A stretch of DNA of 41,984 nt from Gemmatimonadota bacterium (GTDB lineage: Bacteria; Gemmatimonadota; Gemmatimonadetes; Gemmatimonadales; GWC2-71-9), in the NCBI GenBank assembly GCA_016199245.1, contig JACQHC010000166.1:1-41984 (forward strand), written 5' to 3'. Each line of letters opens with the position of its first letter. Within the stretch, counting starts at the first letter, position 1. Below are positions 25,149 through 33,830 of this stretch, in pieces. The notes under the pieces are model-generated. The model did not search any database and was not told where the DNA came from. It worked only from the letters and a program-made list of their open reading frames with translations. Made by a program: the position numbers and the translations under genes.

Positions 25149-26327
25149 CTACCGCGCGGCCGCCTTCTTCAGCGCTTGATCCAGGTCCGCCTGCAGGTCC
25201 TCCACGTCCTCGATCCCCACGGACAGCCGCACCAGGCCGTCCGTGAGACCCATGGCCTCGCGCATCGCCTTCGGAACGCTCGCGTGCGTCATGGACGCGG
25301 GATGTCCAATGAGGCTTTCGACGCCGCCCAACGACTCCGCCAGCGCGAAGATGCGCGTGCTCTCGGCGACGACGCGCGCCCGCTCCGGCGAGCCTACGTC
25401 CAGCGAGATCATGCCGCCGAAGCCGCTCATCTGCCGGCACGCCAACTCGTACTGCGGGTGGTCCGGCAAGCCGGGGTAGTACACCCGCTCCACGGCCGGG
25501 TGGTGGCGCAGCCACTCGGCGAGGCAGCGGCCGGACGCGTCGTGTTGGCGCATGCGCACGGCCAACGTCTTGGTCCCCCGGAGCGCGAGCCAGCAGTCGA
25601 ACGGACCCGGCACGGCGCCCGCCGCGTTCTGGAGGAAGGCCAGGCGCTCGGCCAGGTCGTCCCGCGTGGTGACGACCACGCCGCCCACCATGTCGCTGTG
25701 GCCGTTCAGGTACTTCGTGGTGGAATGCAGCGAGATGTTCGCCCCGAGCTCGAGCGGACGCTGAAACACCGGCGTGGCGAACGTGTTGTCCACCACGAAC
25801 AGCAGCTCGTGTTGGGCCGCGATCCGGCCGACGGCCGCGAGATCGGTGAGCCGCATCATCGGATTCGACGGCGTCTCCACGAAGATCATGCGCGTCGCCG
25901 AGATGACGGCGGCCGCGACCGCCGCGGGGTCGCGCGTGTCCACGAACGTGAACGACAAGCCCAGCCGTTCGAAGACGTGCGTCATCAGGCGGTGCGTCCC
26001 GCCGTACACGTTCTCACCGCAGATCACGTGGTCGCCGGCTGACAGGAGCTTCAGCACCGTGTCGGTGGCCGCGAGTCCGGAGGCAAAGGCGAAGCCGTGG
26101 GGGCCGCCTTCGAGCGCCGCGACGTTGCGTTCGAGCGCGTCGCGAGTGGGGTTGCGCGTGCGCGCGTACTCGAACCCCTTGTGCCGCCCCAGACCGGGTT
26201 GGACGTAGGTCGAAGTCTGGAAGATCGGCGTCATGATGGCGCCGGTGGTTTCTTCCGGGGCCTGCCCGGCGTGCACTGCTTTGGTCGAAAGCCGGAGCCG
26301 GAGGTCGTCGTCGGAGGCGCGGGTCAT
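25149..26327 (-). CDS. metB: cystathionine gamma-synthase or lyase (PLP trans-sulfuration enzyme)
   Basis: A 392-residue fold-type I PLP enzyme. The Schiff-base lysine is Lys205 in HSTTKYLNGHSD. Other family signatures are KAVHAGQ, YARTRNPTRDALE, ASGLAATDTVLKLL, the phosphate contact VETPSNPMM, and the C-terminal SLGGVESLIGHPASMTHAS. The enzyme joins O-acyl-homoserine with cysteine (synthase) or cleaves cystathionine (lyase); the sequence alone does not separate metB from mccB/metC-type lyases. No other sulfur-amino-acid gene is adjacent, so the assignment to methionine synthesis is inference. The 164-bp upstream gap is shared with the divergent HD-GYP gene, and I see no SAM riboswitch there. 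Confidence 0.9.
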   Translation of the reverse strand: MTRASDDDLRLRLSTKAVHAGQAPEETTGAIMTPIFQTSTYVQPGLGRHKGFEYARTRNPTRDALERNVAALEGGPHGFAFASGLAATDTVLKLLSAGDHVICGENVYGGTHRLMTHVFERLGLSFTFVDTRDPAAVAAAVISATRMIFVETPSNPMMRLTDLAAVGRIAAQHELLFVVDNTFATPVFQRPLELGANISLHSTTKYLNGHSDMVGGVVVTTRDDLAERLAFLQNAAGAVPGPFDCWLALRGTKTLAVRMRQHDASGRCLAEWLRHHPAVERVYYPGLPDHPQYELACRQMSGFGGMISLDVGSPERARVVAESTRIFALAESLGGVESLIGHPASMTHASVPKAMREAMGLTDGLVRLSVGIEDVEDLQADLDQALKKAAAR

Positions 26328-26491
26328 TCGCGGGGTCGCTGGGTGTGGCGGAACCTACACGGAGAGTTCAGGCGGCGGCAAGCGAAGGCACGCGCGTGTC
26401 GCGGTGACACGAGCGGTCACTCGCCGCGGCGCTGTACGACGTCGCGCGCCGGTACTGGCTCGCGGTGCGGTCGCGAGATACGTTAGGGGCA

Positions 26492-27589
26492 ATGACCGCA
26501 TCCGGTGACCACCGCTGCCTCGTGGTGGACGATGAGCCCGCGCTCCGGGCGGTTCTGGCCCGGACGCTCGCGGGTGCCGGATACCCATGCGAACAAGCGT
26601 CGTCAGGGACCGATGCGCTGGCCGCGCTGGAGCGGACCAGCTTCGCCCTGGTCCTGTCCGACATCCGGATGCCCGGCATGGATGGCGTGGCGCTGTTGCG
26701 GGCCGTGCAGGACCGGTGGCCCGATACCGCGGTCATCATGCTGACTGCGGTCGCCGAGGTGGACACCGCCGTCGCCTGCCTCCAGGTCGGGGCGTACGAC
26801 TACATCCCCAAGCCGTTCCAGGTTGACGAAGTCCGTGCCCGTGTGGCCAAGGCGCTGGACAAGCGCCGGCTCGTGCTGGACAACCGGCGGTATCAACTGC
26901 ACCTGGCCGAAATGGTCCGCCAGCAGGCCGTGCGGATCGAGGAGCTGTTCCTGGAGGGCGTGCAGACGCTGGTGCACGCCCTGGAAGCGAAAGACCCGTA
27001 TACCCAGGGGCACTCGGCACGGGTCGCGGCGTACGCGGGAGCCGTGGGACGCGAGCTGGGGCTGGAAGAGGCAGACGTGCAGGTACTCGAGTTGGGCGCG
27101 GAGCTGCACGACATCGGGAAGATCGGCGTCAGGGAGGCGGTACTCCGCAAGGACGGCCGGCTGACGCGAGAAGAGTACGAGCACATCATGTCCCACACCG
27201 TCATTGGCGCGCGCATCCTGGAACCGCTGCTCAAGCACGACCCGCAGGCGATCGCGATCGTGCGCTCCCACCACGAGCGCCTGGACGGCACCGGCCTGCC
27301 GGACGGGCTGCGTGGCGAGCAGATTCCGTTTCTTGCGCGCATCGTGACCGTCACCGATTCGTTCGACGCCATGACGTCGGAGCGCCCGTACCGGCCGGCG
27401 CGGCCGGTGGCGCACGCGCTGGCCGAGCTAGAGAACAGAAGCGGGGACCAGTTCGATCCGTCCGTGGTCGTCGCGTTCAAGCAGGCGAGCGCGCTCCTGG
27501 GAGCGCTGCCGCTGCCCACTCCGAAGATCGTTCAACGACGGGTGCCGAGCAGGCTCGCCGTCGGGTCGATTGCGAGCGCCGAACGGTAG
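26492..27589 (+). CDS. response regulator with HD-GYP-like domain
   Basis: A 365-residue protein; AGGGG lies just before the ATG at 26492, which makes this the better start than a GTG at 26465. The receiver domain (about residues 1-125) has VVDDEP, the phospho-acceptor Asp57 in LSDIRMPGMDG, and YIPKPF. The output domain has the HD pair (His206-Asp207 in ELHDIGKIGV), and HHERLDGTGLPDG where classical c-di-GMP phosphodiesterases have GYP. The rest (DSFDAMTSERPYRP, RSGDQFDP) is standard. It probably degrades cyclic di-GMP under two-component control, but the altered GYP and lack of a cognate kinase nearby leave this unsettled. Confidence 0.88.
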   Translation: MTASGDHRCLVVDDEPALRAVLARTLAGAGYPCEQASSGTDALAALERTSFALVLSDIRMPGMDGVALLRAVQDRWPDTAVIMLTAVAEVDTAVACLQVGAYDYIPKPFQVDEVRARVAKALDKRRLVLDNRRYQLHLAEMVRQQAVRIEELFLEGVQTLVHALEAKDPYTQGHSARVAAYAGAVGRELGLEEADVQVLELGAELHDIGKIGVREAVLRKDGRLTREEYEHIMSHTVIGARILEPLLKHDPQAIAIVRSHHERLDGTGLPDGLRGEQIPFLARIVTVTDSFDAMTSERPYRPARPVAHALAELENRSGDQFDPSVVVAFKQASALLGALPLPTPKIVQRRVPSRLAVGSIASAER

Positions 27590-27599
27590 CCGATGTCCG

Positions 27600-27626
27600 G
27601 TGTCTGCATGATCGCTCGGCAGACAC
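27600..27626 (+). terminator. hairpin after the HD-GYP gene
   Basis: GTGTCTGC (27600-27607) pairs perfectly with GCAGACAC (27619-27626) around an 11-base loop. It starts 10 bases after the HD-GYP stop and ends 13 bases before the glmM start. No U-tract follows, so it may be a weak terminator or a 3' processing signal. Confidence 0.5.
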
Positions 27627-27639
27627 TAGCTTGTAGCCC

Positions 27640-29082
27640 GTGAGCAGCACGTTGATGGTCAGCGTGTCGGGCGTGCGCGGGCTGGTCGGCCAGGACCTGA
27701 CGCCGGAGCTGGTGGCCCGCTACGCGGCGGCCTTTGGCGCGCTGGTCGGCGATGCCGGGCGCGCTCCCGTGGTGGTGGTCGGACGTGACGCGCGGACGTC
27801 GGGCGTCATGTTCGCCGCCGCCGTGCAGGCGGGACTCCAGTCCGTCGGTGCGACGGTGATCGACTGCGGAGTCGTGCCGACACCCACGGTTCAGCTCGCC
27901 GTCGAACATCACGGCGCGGGCGGCGGCGTGGTGATCACCGCGAGCCACAATCCGATCGAGTGGAACGCGCTGAAGTTCATCGGGGCGGACGGCATCTTCC
28001 TCGACGCGGAGCGAGGCGCCCGGCTCAGCGAGCTCGTCGCGAGCGGCCGGCTGGCGCGGGCGGGATGGAACGGGATCGGCTCGTTCATGCTCGATCAGCA
28101 GGCCGTGGCTCGCCACGTGGATGGCGTGCGCGGACTGCCCTACCTGACTCTGGAAACCATCCGTCGTCGCCGGTTCACGGTGGCACTGGATTGCGTGCGC
28201 GGCGCGGGCGGCACCATCATGCCGGCCGTCCTCGAGGCGCTCGGCTGCCGTGTGGCGGGTATCAACCTCGAAACCGACGGCCGGTTCCCCCGGCCGCCAG
28301 AGCCCGTGCCCGAGCACCTGGACGAGCTGAGCGCGCTCGTGCGACAGAGCGGCGCCGATGTCGGGATGGCGGTGGACCCGGACGTAGACCGATTGGCTCT
28401 CGTGGACGAGCAGGGAACGCCCATCGGCGAGGACTACACGCTGGCCTTCGCCGTCCGCGCCGTCCTGGGGGCGAGCGGGGCGGGGGCGACGGGGGCGCAA
28501 CGGGCGTCCGGTGGGGGGCGGCGGGGGAATCAGACGACCGTCGTATGCAACCTGTCCACCAGCCTCGTGGTCGAGGACGCGGCGCGCGACTTCGGGGCGG
28601 CCATCGTCCGCACGCCGGTGGGCGAGGCGAACGTGGCCCGGGCGATCATGGAAACGGGTGCCGAGATCGGCGGCGAGGGGAACGGCGGCGTGATGCTGCC
28701 GGCGCTCCACGTCGGGCGGGATGCCCCCGTGGCCGCCGCCCTGGTGCTCGAACTCCTGGCTCGCAGCGCCAAGCCCGTGAGCGCCCTGGTGGCGAGTTCG
28801 CCGCGCTACGCGATCGTGAAGTCCAAAGTTCCGCGAGGGGCCGAGCTCCGACGCGTGTACGGCGCCATCGAGCAGCGTCTGGCCGGGGCGACCGTGGACC
28901 GAACGGACGGGATGCGGCTGGCGTGGCCCGATCGCTGGCTCCACGTTCGACCCTCCGGGACGGAGCCGATCGTGCGCCTCATCGCCGAAGCGCCGACGGA
29001 GGCGCTGGCGCGGGAACTGGTCGCCGCCGGGGCGGGCGCGCTCGAGATCGAGGGCGCCGGGCGTATCGGACCCCAGGCATAG
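27640..29082 (+). CDS. glmM: phosphoglucosamine mutase
   Basis: A 480-residue alpha-D-phosphohexomutase. The GTG start places the phosphoserine at residue 102 in TASHNP, the position seen in E. coli GlmM; an ATG at 27655 is five codons on. The metal loop is DPDVDRLALVD and the phosphate-binding loop is RPSGTEPIVRLI. The sugar loop reads GGEGNGG, whereas typical bacterial GlmM has GGEQSGH. An Ala/Gly/Arg insert (about residues 277-297) is unusual. Coupling to glmS only 13 bases downstream is the main reason to call it GlmM, interconverting glucosamine-6- and -1-phosphate; a phosphomannomutase activity is possible. Confidence 0.88.
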   Translation: MSSTLMVSVSGVRGLVGQDLTPELVARYAAAFGALVGDAGRAPVVVVGRDARTSGVMFAAAVQAGLQSVGATVIDCGVVPTPTVQLAVEHHGAGGGVVITASHNPIEWNALKFIGADGIFLDAERGARLSELVASGRLARAGWNGIGSFMLDQQAVARHVDGVRGLPYLTLETIRRRRFTVALDCVRGAGGTIMPAVLEALGCRVAGINLETDGRFPRPPEPVPEHLDELSALVRQSGADVGMAVDPDVDRLALVDEQGTPIGEDYTLAFAVRAVLGASGAGATGAQRASGGGRRGNQTTVVCNLSTSLVVEDAARDFGAAIVRTPVGEANVARAIMETGAEIGGEGNGGVMLPALHVGRDAPVAAALVLELLARSAKPVSALVASSPRYAIVKSKVPRGAELRRVYGAIEQRLAGATVDRTDGMRLAWPDRWLHVRPSGTEPIVRLIAEAPTEALARELVAAGAGALEIEGAGRIGPQA

Positions 29083-29095
29083 GAGGATACGGACG

Positions 29096-30922
29096 ATGTG
29101 CGGAATCGTGGGGTACGTGGGGCAGCGGCAGGCGTCGCCGCTGGTCCTGGAGGGCCTGAAACGGCTCGAGTACCGCGGGTACGATTCGGCCGGTCTCGCG
29201 TCCGTGGACGATGTGCGGCTATCCGTTGAAAAAGCGGCGGGCAAGATCGCCGTGCTGGAGGCGCGTTTGAACGGTCGCCTGCCCCGCGGTTCGGTAGCGG
29301 TGGCGCACACGCGCTGGGCCACGCACGGCGTGCCGTCGGACGCCAACGCACACCCGCATACGGATTGCGGCGGGACCATCGCGCTCGTGCACAACGGAAT
29401 CATCGAGAATGCAGGCCCGCTCCGCCAGGCGCTCGAGCGCCGTGGCCACAAATTCCGCTCGGATACGGACACGGAAGTCCTCGCCCACCTGATCGAGCAG
29501 CATTACTCCGCCTCGCTCGAGCTCGCCGTCGCCGCCGCCTTGCAGCAGGTGGAAGGCACGTACGGCATCGCCGTGCTCTCCACCAAAGAGCCCGCGTTGC
29601 TGGTGGCGGCGCGCAAGGGATCTCCGCTCCTGATCGGCATCGGCGAAGGGGAGCATTTCGTGGCCTCCGACGCCGCGGCCCTGCTGCAGCACACGCGCTC
29701 GGTGGTGTACCTCGACGACGGCGAGATCGCCGTGCTGTCGCCGGACGGCTACCGCGTTACGGATCTGCACACCGAACCCGTGGAAAAAGTGATCAGCGTG
29801 GTGGACTGGGATCTGGCCACGGTGGAGCGAGGCGGCTACGAGCACTTCATGCTGAAGGAGATCATGGAGCAGCCCGAAAGCGTGCGGACGACGCTGCGCG
29901 GCCGGCTGCTCGAGGACGCGGGGGGCGCGCGGCTCGGCGGCCTCAATCTGAGCGACGACGAGCTGCTGGCGGTGGATCGCGTCGTGTTGACCGCCTGCGG
30001 GACCTCCTGGCATGCCGCGCTCATCGGCGAGTACATGCTGGAGGAACTCGCCCGGATCCCGGTCGAAGTGGAGTACGCGTCCGAGTTTCGCTATCGCAAT
30101 CCCATCCTGGATCACCGGACGCTGGTGGTAGCCATTTCTCAGAGCGGCGAAACGGCGGATACCCTGGCGGCCGTACGCGAGGCGAAGCAACGCGGCGCGC
30201 GCGCACTCGGCATCGTGAACGTCGTGGGAAGCACAATCGCGCGGGAGGTGGATGGCGGAGTCTACATCCATGCGGGGCCGGAGATCGGCGTCGCGAGCAC
30301 GAAGGCGTTCAGCTGCCAGGTCGCCGCTCTCTCCCTCCTCACGCTCAGGCTCGGACGGCTGCGTGCCCTGTCGGTGCTGCAAGGGCGAGACATCGTGCGG
30401 GCGCTCGCGCGCCTGCCCGACCAGATCGCCGAGACGCTGGCCCGGGCGCCGGACGTGGAGCGCGTGGCGCAGGCGTTCGCGCACGTGCACAACGCCCTCT
30501 ACTTGGGGCGGGGGTACAATTTCCCGGTGGCGCTCGAAGGCGCGCTGAAGCTGAAGGAGATCTCCTACATCCACGCCGAAGGGTATCCCGCGGCGGAGAT
30601 GAAGCACGGCCCGATCGCGCTGATTGACGACAACATGCCAGTGGTCTTCGTGGCACCTCACGACGCGGTATACCAGAAGATCCTGTCCAACGTCCAGGAG
30701 GTGAAGGCGCGACGGGGACGGGTGGTCGCCGTCGTGACCGAGGGTGATCGGGAAATCGCCGAGCTGTCGGACCACATCGTCACGATTCCGCAGACGATCG
30801 ACTTGCTGACGCCGGTCCTCAGCGTCATTCCGCTTCAGCTGCTGGCGTACTACATCGCGGTCCAGCGCGGGTGTGATGTGGACAAACCCCGCAATCTCGC
30901 CAAGTCGGTCACGGTGGAGTAG
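29096..30922 (+). CDS. glmS: glutamine-fructose-6-phosphate aminotransferase
   Basis: A 608-residue protein with an AGGAGG-type site before the ATG. After the initiator Met the catalytic Cys2 starts the Ntn glutaminase domain (CGIVGYVGQR, about residues 2-220) with HTRWATHG. Two SIS isomerase domains follow (LTACGTSWHA, AISQSGETADTL, STKAFSCQV, and LYLGRGYNFPVALEGALKLKE), ending KPRNLAKSVTVE. It makes glucosamine-6-phosphate, the entry into UDP-GlcNAc for peptidoglycan and LPS. Length and terminus are normal. No glmS ribozyme-like structure is seen upstream, because the gene is directly preceded by glmM. Confidence 0.97.
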   Translation: MCGIVGYVGQRQASPLVLEGLKRLEYRGYDSAGLASVDDVRLSVEKAAGKIAVLEARLNGRLPRGSVAVAHTRWATHGVPSDANAHPHTDCGGTIALVHNGIIENAGPLRQALERRGHKFRSDTDTEVLAHLIEQHYSASLELAVAAALQQVEGTYGIAVLSTKEPALLVAARKGSPLLIGIGEGEHFVASDAAALLQHTRSVVYLDDGEIAVLSPDGYRVTDLHTEPVEKVISVVDWDLATVERGGYEHFMLKEIMEQPESVRTTLRGRLLEDAGGARLGGLNLSDDELLAVDRVVLTACGTSWHAALIGEYMLEELARIPVEVEYASEFRYRNPILDHRTLVVAISQSGETADTLAAVREAKQRGARALGIVNVVGSTIAREVDGGVYIHAGPEIGVASTKAFSCQVAALSLLTLRLGRLRALSVLQGRDIVRALARLPDQIAETLARAPDVERVAQAFAHVHNALYLGRGYNFPVALEGALKLKEISYIHAEGYPAAEMKHGPIALIDDNMPVVFVAPHDAVYQKILSNVQEVKARRGRVVAVVTEGDREIAELSDHIVTIPQTIDLLTPVLSVIPLQLLAYYIAVQRGCDVDKPRNLAKSVTVE

Positions 30923-30940
30923 AGCGGCATGAGGGCACAC

Positions 30941-30985
30941 GCGGCATGGGCGGCATGAAACCCGATCACATGCCGCTCATGCCGC
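30941..30985 (+). terminator. repeat-built hairpin after glmS
   Basis: GCGGCATGGGCGGCATG (30941-30957) pairs with CATGCCGCTCATGCCGC (30969-30985), 16 of 17 positions, around an 11-base loop. Each arm is a tandem repeat of GCGGCATG, and a further copy lies at 30923-30930. There is no U-tract. It lies in the gap before dtd. Confidence 0.55.
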
Positions 30986-31040
30986 CGGGGCGGGGCCGGG
31001 CCGTGCGGGGATGCCGCCCCTGCCGGCGGCGGGGTGCGGG

Positions 31041-31481
31041 GTGAGGGCGGTCGTCCAACGCGTCTCCCGCGCGTCCGTCACGATTGGCGGGCGCGTCACG
31101 GGCTCAATCGGCGCAGGATTCGTCGTGCTCCTCGGCGTGGCGCCAGGCGACGGCCCGGATCACGTCACCTGGATGGCGGACAAGGTCGCCGGGCTCCGGG
31201 TGTTCCCCGATGAACAGGGGAAGATGAATCGGGACCTCGCCGCCGTCGCTGGCGGCGTCCTCGTGGTTTCCCAGTTCACCCTCTACGGCGACGTGAGTCG
31301 GGGGCGCAGGCCGTCGTTCGTTGGGGCCGCGCCGCCTGAGACGGCCGTCCCGATGTACGAGGCTTTCATCCATGCGCTCAAGGAGCGCGGACTCCAGGTC
31401 CAGACCGGCGAGTTCGGTGCCATGATGCAGGTGGAGCTGGTCAATGACGGACCCGTCACGTTGATTCTGGAACGGCCGTGA
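31041..31481 (+). CDS. dtd: D-aminoacyl-tRNA deacylase
   Basis: A 146-residue protein with a GTG start at 31041 preceded by a G-rich site; an ATG at 31011 in frame would add ten unconserved residues. The family motifs are [32 protein letters not shown] and the C-terminal [10 protein letters not shown], where the Gly-Pro pair lies near the substrate and the Thr is near the active site. It hydrolyses D-amino acids (and glycine mischarged on tRNA-Ala) from tRNA in the cytosol. Its stop overlaps the start of maf by 4 bases (GTGA), so the two are coupled. Confidence 0.96.
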   Translation: MRAVVQRVSRASVTIGGRVTGSIGAGFVVLLGVAPGDGPDHVTWMADKVAGLRVFPDEQGKMNRDLAAVAGGVLVVSQFTLYGDVSRGRRPSFVGAAPPETAVPMYEAFIHALKERGLQVQTGEFGAMMQVELVNDGPVTLILERP

Positions 31482-32050
31482 TCGTCCTCGCCTCCAGCTC
31501 CCCCAGGCGCCGCCAGCTACTCGAGATGTTGGGGATTCCGCACATCGTGGACGCGGCGACCATCGACGAGCGCCAACAGCCCGAGGAGTCGCCGGAAGTC
31601 TTCGCCTCGCGGATCGCGAAGGAGAAGGCGTTGCAGGTGGCGCCGCGCCACCCGGAGCGCGCGATACTCGGCGCGGACACGGTGGTGGTGGTGGACTCCG
31701 CGACCCTCGGCAAGCCGGAGTCCCCGGACGATGCCACGCGGATGCTCGAGCTCCTGGCGGGCCGGGAGCATCGCGTGGTGACGGCGGTGGCCCTCGTTCG
31801 CCAGGGACACGTGGACGAGCGGCGCGACGTCACCCGGGTGTGGTTTCGGCCGCTGTCTCCGGAAGAGATCCGCGCCTATGTGGCCACCGGGGAGCCGCTC
31901 GACAAGGCCGGCGCCTATGGCGTGCAGGGACGAGGCGGCGCGCTCGTTGACCGGATCGAAGGGGACTTCTTCAGCGTAATGGGACTGCCGCTGCGACTGG
32001 TGCTGGAGTTGCTCGCGGCGGCCGGGATGCCCTACAGCTTCACGCGATAG
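31478..32050 (+). CDS. maf: Maf-family nucleotide pyrophosphatase
   Basis: A 190-residue protein with a GTG start overlapping the dtd stop. The motifs are [16 protein letters not shown] (N-terminal), [26 protein letters not shown], and [13 protein letters not shown] with the late FFSVMGLPL. These place it in the Maf/YhdE branch that hydrolyses non-canonical or pyrimidine nucleoside triphosphates to the monophosphate. A role as a septum-formation inhibitor is described for some members. It pairs with dtd as a second house-cleaning gene. Its 3' end overlaps the convergent cyclase gene by 19 bases. Confidence 0.95.
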   Translation: MIVLASSSPRRRQLLEMLGIPHIVDAATIDERQQPEESPEVFASRIAKEKALQVAPRHPERAILGADTVVVVDSATLGKPESPDDATRMLELLAGREHRVVTAVALVRQGHVDERRDVTRVWFRPLSPEEIRAYVATGEPLDKAGAYGVQGRGGALVDRIEGDFFSVMGLPLRLVLELLAAAGMPYSFTR

Positions 32051-33654
32051 ACCTGGACGGCTTGAGCCTTGCCCTTGAGCTGCATGGGCTCCACCGCTTC
32101 GAGGGCCGGCGGGTGCTTGAGCTGCTTGAAGAACGGCTCGGAGATGATGATCTCTCCGGGGCCGGCCTTGGAGCAGAGGCGTGAGGCCGTATTCACCGCG
32201 TCGCCGATCACCGTGTACTCGAGCCGGCGGTCGCTCCCGATGTTTCCCGCGAACACCTCGCCGAAGTTGATCCCGATGCCGATGTTCACGGGCCGACGGC
32301 CCGTTTCGCCCCACTTCTTGTTCAGCGCGACCAACACACGCTGCATGTTGATCGCCGCCCTCATGGCGCGATCGGCGTCGTCCTCATGACGGAGCGGCGC
32401 TCCCCAAATCGCCATGATCGCGTCACCGATGAACTTGTCGAGCGTTCCCTCGTGCTCGAAGATGATCTCCACCATCTCCGTGAAATACTCTGACAGCAGC
32501 GTGGTGATCTCGTCGGGCCCCATCGTCTCCGACATCGGGGTGAACCCCCGGATGTCGCTGAAGAAGATCACCACGGGCCGCTTCTCGCCGCTCCCCAGCT
32601 TGACGGATCCCGCCTGGCTGGCAATCTCCGCGGCCACGTTGGGGGCGAAATACCGCTGGAAGTTGGACAGGACAACGGCTTCGCGCCGAACCCGCTCCGT
32701 CAGCTGGCTGTTCTCGATCGCCACGGCCGTGATGCCGGAGAACGCGATGAGGAACTCGAGATCCTCGTCCCCGAAGGAGTTTGTCGCCGTCAGGTTGTCC
32801 ACGTAGATGATGCCGAGGACCTTCCCCTCACTCCCCATGAGCGGGGTACACATCGCGGACCGCACGCTCTGCATCAGGATGGACTGACCCTTGAACCGCT
32901 CGTCCGCGGCGGCGTTGTCCGTGAGGATCGCGAGGCGCTCGTTCACGGCCCGCCGGGCGATCGACTGCGGTACGTGGCGGCTGCCGCCCGCGTCGCCCAG
33001 GCGGTTCTTCGAGACCCGCGGTACCAGCTCGCCGGAGCCCTCCACCATCAGCATGGATACCCGGTCCACGTTCATGACCTGGAACGTGATGTCCACGACT
33101 TTCTGCAGCAGCTTGTCCACCTCCTGCTGCTTGGACAGCTCCTTCGAGATGTCGAGCAGCAAGGAGAGCTTGGTGGACTGCCGTTCGGACGTGGAGTCGC
33201 CAATCACCTTGAGCTGCGAGGCGCCGCTTGGCCGCCCCTGGATGCGCGCCTGGATATTCCCCAACTCTTCCACCGGTAGCTGGCGGACGATCGTGGCTTC
33301 GGGCGGTCTGGGGCCGAAGCCCGCGTGCGCCTCGGGCTTGGGCGGCGGCTTCATGGCCGGGGGCGTCACCTCGCGCACCCGGAATGCCACCTTGCCGAAC
33401 GTCACGGTGTCACCGTCCTGGGCCACTGCCTGGTCGGTGATCTGCGTGCCGTTGATGAAGGTCCCGTTGCTGGAGCCGAGGTCCCGCACGGACACGCTGC
33501 CGTTTCTCAGAACCACTTCGGCGTGCCGCCGGGAGACCGTGGGGTCGTAGATCGGGAGGTCGCTCGTCACCGCGCGGCCAACCACGATGGACCGGCCCTC
33601 AGCGAGGTCGACGGTCTGGTCCCCGGAAGTGCTGATCAGCTTGATTGCGGACAC
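32032..33654 (-). CDS. FHA-GAF-adenylate/guanylate cyclase
   Basis: A 540-residue soluble protein with a GTG start. The FHA domain (about residues 1-105) has GRAVTSDL, SRRHAEV and SSNGTFING and would bind phosphothreonine. A proline-rich linker leads to a GAF domain (about 170-330; VDRVSMLMVEGSGELV, AMCTPLMGSEGKVLGIIYVDN). The class III cyclase domain (about 355-520) has both metal aspartates (FSDIRGFTPMSE and FIGDAIMAIWG), the adenine-selecting Lys in LDKFIGD, and the transition-state Asn/Arg in DAVNTASRL, so it should be active as an adenylate cyclase. It is on the minus strand downstream of trpE. The cue recognised by the FHA and GAF parts is unknown. Confidence 0.92.
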   Translation of the reverse strand: MSAIKLISTSGDQTVDLAEGRSIVVGRAVTSDLPIYDPTVSRRHAEVVLRNGSVSVRDLGSSNGTFINGTQITDQAVAQDGDTVTFGKVAFRVREVTPPAMKPPPKPEAHAGFGPRPPEATIVRQLPVEELGNIQARIQGRPSGASQLKVIGDSTSERQSTKLSLLLDISKELSKQQEVDKLLQKVVDITFQVMNVDRVSMLMVEGSGELVPRVSKNRLGDAGGSRHVPQSIARRAVNERLAILTDNAAADERFKGQSILMQSVRSAMCTPLMGSEGKVLGIIYVDNLTATNSFGDEDLEFLIAFSGITAVAIENSQLTERVRREAVVLSNFQRYFAPNVAAEIASQAGSVKLGSGEKRPVVIFFSDIRGFTPMSETMGPDEITTLLSEYFTEMVEIIFEHEGTLDKFIGDAIMAIWGAPLRHEDDADRAMRAAINMQRVLVALNKKWGETGRRPVNIGIGINFGEVFAGNIGSDRRLEYTVIGDAVNTASRLCSKAGPGEIIISEPFFKQLKHPPALEAVEPMQLKGKAQAVQVYRVKL

Positions 33655-33714
33655 GGAGCGCTCCCCAGCGACCGGGAATATACGCGGGCCCCGCGAACGA
33701 CGCTAACGCACGCG

Positions 33715-33830
33715 GGCGATGCTAGGCGATGGCAGGCGACGACAGGCGATGTCGGCATGGTGAGCGGCCGACTGCTACCGACACGGAAGCGGAGATCGCC
33801 GGTGATCGCCCTTCATCGCCTGTCATCGCC
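33715..33830 (-). repeat. 10-bp periodic tandem repeat arranged as an inverted pair
   Basis: On the plus strand GGCGAT/C ends at 33720, 33730, 33740 and 33750, exactly every 10 bases. On the other arm ATCGCC ends at 33800, 33810, 33820 and 33830, also every 10. The arms can form a hairpin of about 36 bases with a 44-base loop; TGACAGGCGATG-type blocks pair best. The right arm overlaps the last codons and stop of trpE (33823). It fills most of the gap between trpE and the cyclase and may be a terminator or a helical-phase protein-binding site. Confidence 0.65.

Noticed and set aside
26328-26491. SAM riboswitch upstream of the metB-like gene
   Set aside because: No S-box-like helices with the conserved kink-turn are visible in the minus-strand leader.
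29219-30940. Long minus-strand frame opposite glmS
   Set aside because: Antisense shadow of a highly conserved gene; His/Arg-rich composition typical of such shadows.
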